From the NCBI RefSeq assembly GCF_900116105.1, contig NZ_FPAC01000008.1, forward strand, positions 71,981 through 135,980: DNA of 64,000 bases. Direction: 5' to 3'. The notes beneath the pieces were generated by a model that was not told the origin of the DNA, ran no database searches, and saw only the letters and a list, made by a program, of their open reading frames with translations. Positions 16,821-26,617 of the stretch are shown piece by piece (position 1 is the stretch's first letter; each line of letters begins with the position of its first letter). This DNA is from Paenibacillus sp. 453mf (GTDB taxonomy: Bacteria > Bacillota > Bacilli > Paenibacillales > Paenibacillaceae). Both the position numbers and the translations under genes were made by a program.

Positions 16821-18212
16821 ATGAACATTTTCACCAAAACATACGTCAAAAAATCAGCTGCTATTCTGCTTACGAGTGCATTAGCCCTGGCTGTGTCTGT
16901 CTCCTCAGGCATTTCTTATTCTGGAATAGCACAAGCGGCAAGCAGCCAGACAACAGCCGTGGACCTAACTTATCCGTCCAAATCCATTACATTGTCTTTG
17001 GATAAACGTGAGCCGATTCAAAACAAGCTTAAGTTGTCGGATAAAGTGCAGGTCGTCTATTCTTCAGGCAACAAAGCCATCGCCCGTGTCAATCAGGAAG
17101 GCGTTGTTATTCCTGTAAAGCAGGGTTCTACGAACATTCTGATCCAGGTCGTCACTCCAGGCTACAAAGGTCAGCTTAAGCTGCCTGTGACTATCACACA
17201 AGGAGCCTCTAAAGCCAAGGCCGTCTATGCGACGAAAAAAGTCAGTGTATCGGGCAAATCATTCAGCGTGAAGACTGTGACACTACCAAAAGGAACACCA
17301 GTCACTGCCGGTCTTGCCAATCAGAGAGTAGGCGCAGTCAAATCGCTGTCCTCCATCGCGGGCGCATATAACGCATCTGCCGCCATTAATGGTACCTATT
17401 TTGAAGCTTATGGCGGAGTTCCCGATCCTTATGGCATGATCATCAGCGATGGAGTTATAGAGCATATTGGCAATACAGGTACATCCATCGGTTTCAAATG
17501 GGATGGCTCTGCCGTCATGGATACACTTCGCGTTCGAGTTCGCGGCACCGTCAAGGCTCCCGAGGAGAGAGCGCAGAGCTGGTATGTCTACTTCGTTAAC
17601 CGTACACCGACCAAAGGGAAAACATCAGCTGTTATGTTTACACCGAAACGTGGAGCAAATGTCGGCTTCTCCTACGGGACAGCGATTACGGTTCGTAAGG
17701 GAATTGTCACGAAAGTCGCTCCAAACCAAAATGCTACGATTCCAAGTGATGGGTATGTGCTTGTATTTACAGGCAAGGAAGAGGACATGCTTGCCACTCG
17801 CTTCAAAAAAGGCAGTTTTGTCGACTATAGCATCAGCTACTATAACGAGAATAATAAAGATATCAACTGGTCCAATGTCCATACGGCTATTGGAGCAGGG
17901 CCGAGACTTGTAAAAGACGGCAAGCTGGCCGTAAATCCGGCAGCCGAAGGGTTCGGTAGCTCCAAAATTTTAACAGATGGCGGTGCAAGGAGCGGAGTTG
18001 CCATCAAGAAGGACGGGAGTATTGTCCTTGCAACCGTCCCTGGAGCCACGATCAAACAGTGGGGCAGCATCATGCTGAAGCTGGGCGCTTATCAGGCCAT
18101 GAATATGGATGGTGGGGCTTCCTCGGGCATGTATGCAAATGGTAACACGGTAACTTCGCCGGGAAGATTGATCAGTAACGGTCTCGTGTTCGGAAGTTCA
18201 TTAAAGTGGTAG
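16821..18212 (+). CDS. Secreted phosphodiester glycosidase (NAGPA domain)
   Basis: 463 residues. The signal peptide ends about residue 39 (GIAQA|A). Residues roughly 50-130 resemble a bacterial Ig-like (BIG2) module (GNKAIARVNQEGVV, then TNILI). The C-terminal half is a NAGPA/DUF2233 domain with NGTYFEAYGGVPDPYG, IGAGPRLVKDGK, TDGGARSGVAI and MNMDGGASSGM, the last being the conserved metal/catalytic region. The family removes GlcNAc or other sugars from phosphodiesters, and exported bacterial members are linked to cell-wall glycopolymers. ATG start preceded by AAGGGGG. Monocistronic with a good terminator. Confidence 0.88.
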   Translation: MNIFTKTYVKKSAAILLTSALALAVSVSSGISYSGIAQAASSQTTAVDLTYPSKSITLSLDKREPIQNKLKLSDKVQVVYSSGNKAIARVNQEGVVIPVKQGSTNILIQVVTPGYKGQLKLPVTITQGASKAKAVYATKKVSVSGKSFSVKTVTLPKGTPVTAGLANQRVGAVKSLSSIAGAYNASAAINGTYFEAYGGVPDPYGMIISDGVIEHIGNTGTSIGFKWDGSAVMDTLRVRVRGTVKAPEERAQSWYVYFVNRTPTKGKTSAVMFTPKRGANVGFSYGTAITVRKGIVTKVAPNQNATIPSDGYVLVFTGKEEDMLATRFKKGSFVDYSISYYNENNKDINWSNVHTAIGAGPRLVKDGKLAVNPAAEGFGSSKILTDGGARSGVAIKKDGSIVLATVPGATIKQWGSIMLKLGAYQAMNMDGGASSGMYANGNTVTSPGRLISNGLVFGSSLKW

Positions 18213-18238
18213 CATGAAATAAGCAAATCAGAACTTGA

Positions 18239-18273
18239 AGAGCTCCTTGCCATCGGGCAAGGAGTTCTTTTTA
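18239..18273 (+). terminator. Terminator after phosphodiester glycosidase gene
   Basis: The stem GAGCTCCTTGCC/GGCAAGGAGTTC with a 4-base loop is followed by five T on the plus strand. Confidence 0.85.
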
Positions 18274-18428
18274 TAGAACAAGATTACAACCGCCTTCAAA
18301 TACGCCTTCCATAATGAATGCCTCTATCACCATGGAAAATGGATAATACCGCCTCGACTGTAACAATTACCTATAATGATCCTTCGAGCCAGCTTCTGCA
18401 GCAGATTCATCCTCTCCACTCCCTCTGG

Positions 18429-19619
18429 TCATTCCAACGTTGATCCGTAATCTATAATCTCCAGATCTACATCATAAGTAACTGGGATTTCACTAAATAC
18501 TTCATCCCAACGGTCCTTCACCTTGTTGTAATATCTTGGGTATTTAATTCGTACCTCCTTACCAAAGCCGACCACATCGACACGGTATGTATGCTGCAGC
18601 TTGACTAGAAGTGTTTTAATTTCATTTTTCACGGTTTCGTTAAATTTCTCTTCCTGCTCTTCAATATATGCCGAATCCGTGGATTCTTCAGGATAGCTCC
18701 AATCCTCAATCAGTCTTCCCTTTGACTGCACATCAATGTGAATAGAGAGCTCGTCTCCCTCCAGCTTAGGGGTGATTTTGCTGCTAATTGAAGCGATCTC
18801 ATATACAATCGTATCGCCTTCGTCCGTATAAGCTTTGAGCACCCCGCCCGGATTCCCTTCAATCCAGGAGATCGCTTCAACATCCACTTGATTCAGCCTG
18901 CCAATATATTTATTCGTATCCCCTTCAAAAAGCGCCCCGCCGACAAATTTTAATTCATTCTCCGCCATGATGACATTTTGCAATACAAAGCTTTGTCTGG
19001 ACTGCATTAAGCCCTCCAGCTTCCCGAGCGAAATGGCAGGCAGAATTCGGTTCGTACGCTGGCGATTGCGGATAAGGCCTCTCAGATTAAAGGCTGGAAC
19101 TTCGCCCGGCTGATTGGCACTCAGCACATCGATAGCTTTCTGCTGGCTGATCAAGACAAGAGCACTGGGCCTGATATCATTGTCGCGCAAAATAAAATCA
19201 AGCAGCTGCTCAAGACTATACTTGGTCGCTAATTCACTAGAAATGACAATAACCTTCAAATGGTGGCCGATTAGAGGACGATCTCTTCGAAGAGAGAATT
19301 GCCTGAATATTTGCAGCAGAGAATCGCCGGTGAGCCTTTCATTAAGATACGATTCACCTGCCTGACCGCCTTGTCCTTGAGCTGCCTGCTCTTTCGTTCC
19401 TGGCACGATTTGTACGGTCGCCGTCAGCACATTCTTTTTAGGGTAATGCCCTCCGCGCTCATTCACCTTTTTTTCAAATTTGGTTTCATCCGCCACATCC
19501 AGTCCAACACCGACGTATACTCTCAAATCCTCAATTTCCCTGCTGTTCCAGCAGCCGGTCATACAGACTGTCAGGAAGAAGATAGCCATCAGCTTGATCG
19601 TTTTACGCAGGTTGTTCAC
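18429..19619 (-). CDS. gerC: Ger(x)C family spore germination lipoprotein
   Basis: 396 residues. The lipoprotein signal MTGC leads to the family start CWNSREIEDLRVYVGVGLD. GerC is the lipid-anchored subunit of the GerA-type nutrient receptor in the spore inner membrane. Its GTG start overlaps the end of the B gene by 17 bases, with AAAGGGGG as ribosome site, so the subunits are translated in step. It is last in the A-B-C order read leftward. Which nutrient the receptor senses is not visible; I use the generic subunit name only. Confidence 0.9.
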   Translation of the reverse strand: MNNLRKTIKLMAIFFLTVCMTGCWNSREIEDLRVYVGVGLDVADETKFEKKVNERGGHYPKKNVLTATVQIVPGTKEQAAQGQGGQAGESYLNERLTGDSLLQIFRQFSLRRDRPLIGHHLKVIVISSELATKYSLEQLLDFILRDNDIRPSALVLISQQKAIDVLSANQPGEVPAFNLRGLIRNRQRTNRILPAISLGKLEGLMQSRQSFVLQNVIMAENELKFVGGALFEGDTNKYIGRLNQVDVEAISWIEGNPGGVLKAYTDEGDTIVYEIASISSKITPKLEGDELSIHIDVQSKGRLIEDWSYPEESTDSAYIEEQEEKFNETVKNEIKTLLVKLQHTYRVDVVGFGKEVRIKYPRYYNKVKDRWDEVFSEIPVTYDVDLEIIDYGSTLE

Positions 19620-20727
19620 TTTGCTTACCCCCTTTCTTACGGATGAGGCTAATGATGAGAAGAACTAGCGGAAGTCCGCAGAACAGCACCAGTGAGAAAT
19701 TGCCCAATATATCACCAAGGATGAACGTTTCATTAATGTCCTTCGGCAGCAGGGCAATGATATAGTTGACCGGCAGGAGCAGCAGCAGAAAAGGCGTAAT
19801 TTTCCGTCCTTTAAACAGCTGGGCCCCGCCAAGCGACGCAGCATAATGAGTAATGGTAAACGTAGAAAAAATCTGCATGATCCAAATGACCAGCAGCAAG
19901 GATTCAAACCTCTCGAAGATGAGACCTTCGGCTTCGAAGCTGCGCAGGAGGTCAAGCGTCGGCCAGGTTTTCGTTACGGTTCCTTCCAGTGACAAACCGC
20001 CAATGACCATAATGACGGTAATTAAATAAATGACCAGCGGTACAGATATTCCGTAAACGACCGCCTTTACTCCCTGCTTCGGATATTTCATGTAGGCCAT
20101 GACGACAAACATCGCTTCAAACCCAGTAAATGACAACAATGAGGGCTTGATACCATTAATAACCGGCATGATTCCCATCCCGAGCACAGGTCTAAGGTTG
20201 TTGATATCAAATAAGCGGACACTGAGCAGGATGATGACGACAAAAATGACCAGTGTAATCGGAAGGATGATCTCATACAGCCGAGCGATGGGATTAATGC
20301 CGCCGATCACCAGATAGAAGCCCACCCACATAAAGATCATGACATAGGACCATACAGGGGTTGCTTCCAGCAGATACAGCCGGGTCACTTCCGCCATCAC
20401 CCGGATTTCAAAGGCGGAGATGGTGACAAAGTAGCTAATAATTGAAAAGCAGATGATATAGGCAATCCATTTTCCCGTGATCTCACTCGTGAACTGAAAC
20501 ACGGTCTTACCGGGAAATCTCATGCATAAACGAGCTATGATGATACCTGCAGTAAAGGTAATCACACTCGACAAGAGGACTGAAATCCAGACATCCGGTG
20601 TCCCAACCGCCTTTGCCATCGTCCTCGGCATCGTCAGGATTCCGGCGCCAAGCATGTAGTTGATTACAATTACAGCAGCCTGGGTTGTGGTGATTTGATC
20701 TTCTGCCTTATTCAGATTGCTGCTCAT
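19603..20727 (-). CDS. gerB: GerB-type spore germination permease
   Basis: 374 residues with about ten membrane segments, from the APC-superfamily branch of germinant receptors (YLGAGILTMPRT-like start: INYMLGAGILTMPRTMAKAVG). In GerAB proteins this subunit binds the nutrient germinant. It lies between the A and C genes in one operon (gap of 33 bases from A, overlap with C). Confidence 0.9.
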   Translation of the reverse strand: MSSNLNKAEDQITTTQAAVIVINYMLGAGILTMPRTMAKAVGTPDVWISVLLSSVITFTAGIIIARLCMRFPGKTVFQFTSEITGKWIAYIICFSIISYFVTISAFEIRVMAEVTRLYLLEATPVWSYVMIFMWVGFYLVIGGINPIARLYEIILPITLVIFVVIILLSVRLFDINNLRPVLGMGIMPVINGIKPSLLSFTGFEAMFVVMAYMKYPKQGVKAVVYGISVPLVIYLITVIMVIGGLSLEGTVTKTWPTLDLLRSFEAEGLIFERFESLLLVIWIMQIFSTFTITHYAASLGGAQLFKGRKITPFLLLLLPVNYIIALLPKDINETFILGDILGNFSLVLFCGLPLVLLIISLIRKKGGKQSEQPA

Positions 20728-20760
20728 TTTAGGCCATCACTCTTTTCTATTCGCCAAAGT

Positions 20761-22479
20761 TTATGATTTCATGCGATCCCGGTCCCGGCCCCTCGTCGTG
20801 CTGGGCCTCTTTCTCATCATGAACATGGGAGCGCGCACGACAAAGTCCTTCCAGTCGGCAGGCTTGTAAGAGATCATAGGGGCGGTATAAGGAACACCGA
20901 AGCTCTTGAGTCTCACAAGATGACTGCATAGCAGCAAGAAGAACATAATGACCCCAAACAGCCCAAACAGGGCTGCGCTGAACATCGCAGCGAATCGGAG
21001 CACCCGGATTGTAATGCCGGCACTATACATCGGTATGGAGAACGAGGATATCGCCGTTACCGCTACGATAATGACCAGGAAAGGACTGACAATACCTGCC
21101 TGAACAGCAGCTTCTCCGATAATGAGACCGCCGACGATGCCCATCGCCGGTCCAACCGGCTTGGGCAGACGTATTCCTGCTTCTCTCAAGATTTCAATAG
21201 CTATCTCCATAATCAGCGCTTCTATAATAGAAGGAAACGGAACACCCGCCCTCGTATTGATAATCGTGAGTGCCAGCTTGGTGGGAATGAGTCCCGGATG
21301 AAACGAAATGAAAGAGATATACATCGCTGGTCCAAACAAAGCGATAAAAGTAGCCAAATAGCGAATGAGCCGGATGAAGGTTCCCCAAACCCAGCGTTCA
21401 TAATAATCCTCTGGTGACTGCAGCAGCATGCTGAACGATACCGGTACAATTAAAGCAAAGGGAGTTCCGTCCAGCAGAATAGCGACGCGTCCCTCCAGAA
21501 GAGCGCCAATTACTCTGTCAGGTCTTTCCGTGTTTTGAGTCTGTTGAAAGGGACTGAGCCAGTTGTCTTCAATTAATTGCTCAATATATCCTGATTCGAG
21601 CGGATCATCAATGCTGATTTGTTCGATTCGTTTGTGAACTTCTTCTATCAGCTGGGGATCAGCAATGTCGTTCATGTAAGCTATGACAATATCCTTCTTC
21701 ACCCGATTCCCTACTTCAAGCTGAGTGATTTGAAGACTGCTATTTCGGCCATGTAACCGCAAAAGTCCTGTATTCTCATTCAATTTCTCCGTAAAGCCGA
21801 CCCTTGGACCTCGAAGCAGCGCTTCTGACAAAGGCTCTTCAGCACTCCGCTGCTTACCCTTGGGCGAGCCTACAATCATCACGCCGCAAGCTCCGTCAAC
21901 GAGGAGACCGGCGTAGCCTGCCAGCATCTTCTCCACAGTAGGGACGAGCTGCTTCGACTCCATCATTCCTATGACCGGAAGCTGTTTTTGCTGCAAATAT
22001 TTCTCCAGATCTTCACTTGAATGAAGTTCCTCTGCTTCGGCTTGCGGTATTCCATCTCTCATTAATGGAGCAAGAACATGAGTGTTGATTAGATCAGTAT
22101 CTGTCAGTCCATCTACATAGATAATGGCAGCACGGCTGTTCAAGCCCTTAATGACAAATTCCTTGATATGCACGTCCGAATTGTCACCAATACTCTTTTT
22201 TATAAGCTGAATATCCGAATCGTAGTTGCCTGTTAGCGGCTGACCGGATTCTTGTTGTGACTGATTAGCGTCTTTACCCTGACCGGAACTGTTGTCTTGC
22301 TCAGGAGAGCTGCTTACTTCTCCGGAGGAAGTATTCGCCTTCTTGCTTCGGTTCGTTGCTTTAACATAACGATTAAGGTCAGCAGCAGCCTTCATCAGTA
22401 CAACGGGAATGACGAATACGACAACCGCCTGGATCCAGATACCCCAGTCGGGGAAATAGGACAATAGGGTTTCCCACAA
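20761..22479 (-). CDS. gerA: GerA-type spore germination protein with N-terminal membrane extension
   Basis: 572 residues, probable TTG start after CAGGGAG. Residues about 80-330 are the soluble GerA domain (IDDPLESGYIEQLIEDN, ERPDRVIGALLEGRVAI), followed by four to five membrane segments and a basic tail. In GerAA this subunit forms the nutrient-gated ion channel. Unusual: residues 13-31 form an extra hydrophobic segment and 45-78 a Ser/Gln/Asn-rich linker before the canonical domain. First gene of the operon; such operons are normally transcribed in the forespore under sigma G, but I could not identify a promoter with confidence. Confidence 0.9.
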   Translation of the reverse strand: MWETLLSYFPDWGIWIQAVVVFVIPVVLMKAAADLNRYVKATNRSKKANTSSGEVSSSPEQDNSSGQGKDANQSQQESGQPLTGNYDSDIQLIKKSIGDNSDVHIKEFVIKGLNSRAAIIYVDGLTDTDLINTHVLAPLMRDGIPQAEAEELHSSEDLEKYLQQKQLPVIGMMESKQLVPTVEKMLAGYAGLLVDGACGVMIVGSPKGKQRSAEEPLSEALLRGPRVGFTEKLNENTGLLRLHGRNSSLQITQLEVGNRVKKDIVIAYMNDIADPQLIEEVHKRIEQISIDDPLESGYIEQLIEDNWLSPFQQTQNTERPDRVIGALLEGRVAILLDGTPFALIVPVSFSMLLQSPEDYYERWVWGTFIRLIRYLATFIALFGPAMYISFISFHPGLIPTKLALTIINTRAGVPFPSIIEALIMEIAIEILREAGIRLPKPVGPAMGIVGGLIIGEAAVQAGIVSPFLVIIVAVTAISSFSIPMYSAGITIRVLRFAAMFSAALFGLFGVIMFFLLLCSHLVRLKSFGVPYTAPMISYKPADWKDFVVRAPMFMMRKRPSTTRGRDRDRMKS

Positions 22480-22672
22480 TTTAAAAAAACTCCCTGCTGT
22501 GTTGGATTGTAAAGGATCGATTGTATTTTAACCCCATTCCCTCATAATCATTCTTTATTTGCCAGCAACAGCTTCTAATCAGCCTTGCAATCGGCCTTAT
22601 TGACGATTTCCCCTGTTCATTTTCGGGTATTAACTCTAAACAATACTCATTAGAATGCGAAAGGGGTATCTC

Positions 22673-24391
22673 ATGCATATCAAGTACAAAAAAGCTTGGA
22701 AACAGAATATCATTTACGAAATTTATCCTCGCAGCTTTAAAGACAGTAACGGGGATGGAATCGGGGATCTGCCCGGAATTATATCCAAGCTTGATTACCT
22801 GCAGAGTTTAGGAGTAACTGCCCTTTGGCTGAACCCCATTTACCAATCACCGGACATCGATCATGGCTATGATATTACCGACTATTATTCGATCCAGCCT
22901 GAATACGGCACAATGAAGGATTTTGAGCTCCTTCTGGAAGAGGTCCATAAGAGAGATATGGGACTTATCATGGATCTGGTTCTAAACCATACTTCTGATC
23001 AGCACCCCTGGTTTAAAGCGTCTCGCTCCGACAAGCATAGTCGATACCGGGATTACTACATTTGGAGACCTGCCGGAGCAGATGGCGGCCCCCCTAATAA
23101 CTGGACTTCTTATCTTGGCAAATCCGCCTGGACCTTCGATGAGGAGAATCAGGAATTTTATATGCATCTCTACAACTCCACCCAGCCGGATCTGAATTGG
23201 GACAATCCTGATCTGCGCGAAAGCATGTATAAGATGATGCGATTCTGGCTGGATAAGGGAATCGACGGATTTCGTATCGATGCAGTAAATGCGATCTCCA
23301 AGGATCAGACCTTCCCTGATTCGGATCTGTCCAGACTGCAATCGAACGGCGAACCCTTCATTAAGAATGGTCCATATATTCACGATTATTTACAGGAAAT
23401 GAATGAAAAAGTGTTCTCGCAATACGATATTTTCACTGCTGGTGAAATGTCCTATATCAGTGAGCAGGATGTACTCGACTATACACATCCAGATCGCAAA
23501 GAATTGTCCATGGTTATCTCACCTGAAGCAAGTACGCTCGGTAATCTTCCTGAAGATGAATTTCAACAAAAAGAATGGTCTCTTGACGATTTGCGGGAGG
23601 TGATGCAGAAATGGCAAAAAAACGTAGGCGACCCCGGAGGATGGTTCGGTCTTTACTTCAGCAATCATGATCAGCCTCGACTGGTCAATACCTTTGGCAA
23701 TCCCGGCGAGTATAGGGTTCAATCCGCCAAAATGATCGGAACAATGCTGCATACGTTGAAAGGAACACCCTTCATACTGCAAGGTGATGAACTAGGTATG
23801 ACCAACAATCCCAAGCTTCATTCTATCGATGATATTAAAGAACAACAGGCGCTTGCCTATTACGATGTCATGGTCAATGAACGAGGAGAAGATGAAGAGA
23901 AGATCATGCAGCGAATTCGAAGAAAAGCAAGAGATCACGCACGAACCCCTATGCATTGGGATGAGAGCAATCATGCCGGATTTACTACAGGAGAGCCTTG
24001 GCTTCCTGCAAATCCCAATTACAAGGAGGTTAACGTCAAAGAACAGGAATCATATCCATATTCCGTGTTAAATTATTATCGACGGCTTATTGAGATTCGT
24101 AAAAACAATCCTGTACTTACTTATGGAGAGTATAAAGCCATTCTAACAGATCATTCTCAAATATTTGCATATCTACGTTTATTTATGGATCAGACTTGGC
24201 TCGTTTTGCTTAATTTCTCAGAGGAAGAAGCAGCTTACTCCCTTGATCCTAATGATATCGAACGATTGGCTGACGCTCGTCTTCTTATTGGGAATTACAA
24301 AGAGTCTAATGAAATTATTGATCTTAAAAGCGGTAATCTTAAGCCGTATGAGGCTATTGTACTGGCACCTCCACTTCACTTTCATGAATGA
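22673..24391 (+). CDS. GH13 alpha-glucosidase (oligo-1,6-glucosidase / trehalose-6-phosphate hydrolase type)
   Basis: 572 residues, cytoplasmic. The ATG at 22673 is chosen because GAAAGGGG lies just upstream; an ATG at 22655 precedes that site. All four GH13 regions are intact: DLVLNH (101-106), GFRIDAVNAI with nucleophile D203, AGEMS with acid E258, and NHDQPR with D333. QSPDIDHGYDITDY and the overall length fit subfamily 31 enzymes acting on isomaltose, sucrose or trehalose-6-phosphate. Substrate cannot be resolved by eye. It is divergent from gerA and not obviously in an operon. Confidence 0.9.
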   Translation: MHIKYKKAWKQNIIYEIYPRSFKDSNGDGIGDLPGIISKLDYLQSLGVTALWLNPIYQSPDIDHGYDITDYYSIQPEYGTMKDFELLLEEVHKRDMGLIMDLVLNHTSDQHPWFKASRSDKHSRYRDYYIWRPAGADGGPPNNWTSYLGKSAWTFDEENQEFYMHLYNSTQPDLNWDNPDLRESMYKMMRFWLDKGIDGFRIDAVNAISKDQTFPDSDLSRLQSNGEPFIKNGPYIHDYLQEMNEKVFSQYDIFTAGEMSYISEQDVLDYTHPDRKELSMVISPEASTLGNLPEDEFQQKEWSLDDLREVMQKWQKNVGDPGGWFGLYFSNHDQPRLVNTFGNPGEYRVQSAKMIGTMLHTLKGTPFILQGDELGMTNNPKLHSIDDIKEQQALAYYDVMVNERGEDEEKIMQRIRRKARDHARTPMHWDESNHAGFTTGEPWLPANPNYKEVNVKEQESYPYSVLNYYRRLIEIRKNNPVLTYGEYKAILTDHSQIFAYLRLFMDQTWLVLLNFSEEEAAYSLDPNDIERLADARLLIGNYKESNEIIDLKSGNLKPYEAIVLAPPLHFHE

Positions 24392-24426
24392 GGATATTGC
24401 ATAAATCCCAAAGTGAAATTATCTAA

Positions 24427-24630
24427 ACTAAATACCATCAGCCCGGAACCAAATCTTATGCGAATGGAACCATCCTCTGCTCGGCGTTCTGTCCTGAGGA
24501 TTACATAAATCAAATCAAGAAGGAAATGGTTAAGCAGCTGGGGCATATTATCGACTCCTACATCGAGGAGCTCCGGGTTAATCAGAAGGCTATTAAGGAA
24601 TGCGCTCCAAAAGATATTTACCTAGGCTAA
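24427..24630 (+). pseudogene. Unrecognised gene remnant downstream of the alpha-glucosidase
   Basis: An open frame of 68 codons ending in TAA at 24630 has protein-like composition (GTKSYANGTILCSAFCPEDY, then QIKKEMVKQLGHIIDSYIEE) and ends just before a terminator. It has no start codon or ribosome site at its 5' end: a stop precedes it and the first in-frame ATG is halfway. It looks like the C-terminal end of a lost gene. I do not recognise the family. Confidence 0.45.
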
Positions 24631-24643
24631 CTATATTACAAAC

Positions 24644-24682
24644 AAAAAGAAGCTCTCTCCACTATGGAGAAAGCTTCTTTTT
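24644..24682. terminator. Bidirectional terminator
   Basis: A 17-base arm AAAAAGAAGCTCTCTCC pairs with GGAGAAAGCTTCTTTTT around a 5-base loop. A-run on one side and T-run on the other allow it to end transcription from both strands: the remnant/alpha-glucosidase on the plus side and the permease operon on the minus side. Confidence 0.88.
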
Positions 24683-24723
24683 GCTTGGACATTGACTGGT
24701 TCCTGTTCAGTAGTCCTCATAAA

Positions 24724-25569
24724 TTAACCTTTAATACCTGAGTTCAGGTTAATGGACTGCATAAAGTACTTCTGTGCAAAGATAAATAATATAAGTGTAG
24801 GAATAATCGCCAGCATCGCAGATCCCATGAGTTGTCCAATCAATCGATAGTTACCATAAATATCTTGAAGCAAGAGCAAGCCTGCTGTAATTGGCATCTT
24901 CTCTACATCCGTGTATACGATAACCGGCCATAGGAAGTCGTTCCAGGAACCGATGAATGAGAACAAGCCGCAAACGACCAATACCGGTTTAACCAACGGC
25001 AGAATGACAGAGAAATAGATTCTGAAATCACTCGCTCCATCCACGCGTGCAGATTCATCCAGATCGTGTGGAATGCCTTTCATAAACTGCCTTACCAAGA
25101 AGATGTTCCCCATTCCCGCAAGACCCGGAATAATCATCGCCCATGCAGTGTTTACCCAACCGAGAGTTTCAATGATCTTGTATGAAGGAATCAAGTTTAC
25201 GACTGCTGGAAAGAACGAAATTCCGAGCAAGGTAAAGAATAAAGTGTCTCTTCCCTTAAAGTTCATGCGTGTATAGCCATAGCCTGTGATTGATATTATT
25301 ACAATAACCAGGGCGGTGTGCGAAATCGCAATAAATAAAGAGTTCATTAACCAGCGCAAGATCGGAGCAGTGGACGTATTCTCCAATATGGTCACATAGT
25401 TATTGAAGTCCCAGTCAACCGGCAGCAATCTGAAGCCGGTCGAAACCACTTCCGTCTGGGAACGAAACGATGTCGTAATCCCAAATAGAACAGGAATCGC
25501 CCAAATGACACAAATCGCTATAAGAAATAGGTATGATATATATTTCGAAATATTGATTTTCTTTTTCAT
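24724..25569 (-). CDS. MalG-type sugar ABC transporter permease
   Basis: 281 residues with six predicted membrane segments and the EAA loop LDESARVDGASDFRIYFSVI around residues 165-185. It forms the channel together with the MalF-type protein encoded 32 bases upstream. Third gene of the binding protein-MalF-MalG operon and followed by a strong terminator. No ATPase is encoded locally. The substrate is probably the product of the neighbouring GH43 enzyme or its precursor (inference from context). Confidence 0.92.
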   Translation of the reverse strand: MKKKINISKYISYLFLIAICVIWAIPVLFGITTSFRSQTEVVSTGFRLLPVDWDFNNYVTILENTSTAPILRWLMNSLFIAISHTALVIVIISITGYGYTRMNFKGRDTLFFTLLGISFFPAVVNLIPSYKIIETLGWVNTAWAMIIPGLAGMGNIFLVRQFMKGIPHDLDESARVDGASDFRIYFSVILPLVKPVLVVCGLFSFIGSWNDFLWPVIVYTDVEKMPITAGLLLLQDIYGNYRLIGQLMGSAMLAIIPTLILFIFAQKYFMQSINLNSGIKG

Positions 25570-25601
25570 TTTGAACCATCTGCCCCTTCCGTATCCACTT
25601 C

Positions 25602-26477
25602 CTAGTTCGCATTTCGGTTCATTACATAATATTGCAATGCCGAAATAACCAATATAACGAGACCCAGCAGCACTGCCATTGCAGATGCCATACCAGCCAA
25701 GGATTCACCTGAACCGAATGCGAGTTGTCTGATGTACATCATAAGTACGTGTGTGCTCTGTTGCGGTCCGCCGTCAGTCATCATGAGTGGCTGACCAAAT
25801 ACGTTAAAGGAGCCGGCAGTTGTCATAACAAAGGTATAAATGAGCGGGAAACGAATAGACGGCAGCGTTATGCTGAAAAATCTGCGAACAGAACCTGCTC
25901 CGTCCATCTCGGCAGCTTCATATAAATCCTTGGAAACACCATTGATAGAGGCACGATAAATAATCATATTACCGCCAACCCCGCCCCAAACCGTAATAAC
26001 AATGATAATAATCCAGGCGTATGGCTGAGTTGCCGCCCAGACCGTCTCCGATCCGAATACATTACCGGTAACACCTAGCTGTTTGTTGAAGATCAAAGAC
26101 CAGATCAGTGCAGCTGCAGAAATAGAAATGAGGCCTGGAATATAAATGATCGATTGAATGGTCCCCTTCAATTTCACTTTTTTATGCTCCAGTGCCACAG
26201 CAATCATCAGAGGGATCACGATCAAGATCGGAACACTCAGAAGAACAAAGAGCAGGGTATTCTTCAAACCATTATAAAATTGATAATTAAAAGTAGATTC
26301 GCTATCAAAAAGAATCGTTTTATAGTTATCAAGACCAACCCAAACCGGGTCATTAATTAAATTCCACTGAGTGAATGAAGCATAAATACCGTAGATCGTC
26401 GGTATTAGAATAAATATCAGAAATAAAATAAGATGGGGCCCAACAAAGAAAACAGGGGCAAAGGATCTCTTCTTCAT
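25602..26477 (-). CDS. MalF-type sugar ABC transporter permease
   Basis: 291 residues, six membrane segments, EAA loop YEAAEMDGAGSVRRFFSITL near residues 185-205. The ATG lies downstream of AAAAGGAG. A 15-bp hairpin separates it from the upstream binding-protein gene, which would let the binding protein be made in excess over the permeases, as is typical of such operons. Confidence 0.92.
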   Translation of the reverse strand: MKKRSFAPVFFVGPHLILFLIFILIPTIYGIYASFTQWNLINDPVWVGLDNYKTILFDSESTFNYQFYNGLKNTLLFVLLSVPILIVIPLMIAVALEHKKVKLKGTIQSIIYIPGLISISAAALIWSLIFNKQLGVTGNVFGSETVWAATQPYAWIIIIVITVWGGVGGNMIIYRASINGVSKDLYEAAEMDGAGSVRRFFSITLPSIRFPLIYTFVMTTAGSFNVFGQPLMMTDGGPQQSTHVLMMYIRQLAFGSGESLAGMASAMAVLLGLVILVISALQYYVMNRNAN

Positions 26478-26499
26478 AGCCTTTCAATTCTCCTTTTGG

Positions 26500-26533
26500 A
26501 AAAGTAATGTGCCATAAATGGCACATTACTTTT
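26500..26533 (-). terminator. Intercistronic stem-loop in the sugar ABC operon
   Basis: A perfect 15-bp stem (AAAAGTAATGTGCCA paired with TGGCACATTACTTTT, 4-base loop) lies between the binding-protein and MalF-type genes. On the minus strand it ends in TTTTCC, so it could act as a partial terminator or as a 3' stabiliser of the binding-protein mRNA. Confidence 0.65.
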
Positions 26534-26617
26534 GTACTAAATCGATGTACTAAAGATTAATGTTGAACCCTGAGTCATCTTCAATTCATCTTATATATTC
26601 TCGTCTTGACGTCTGCT

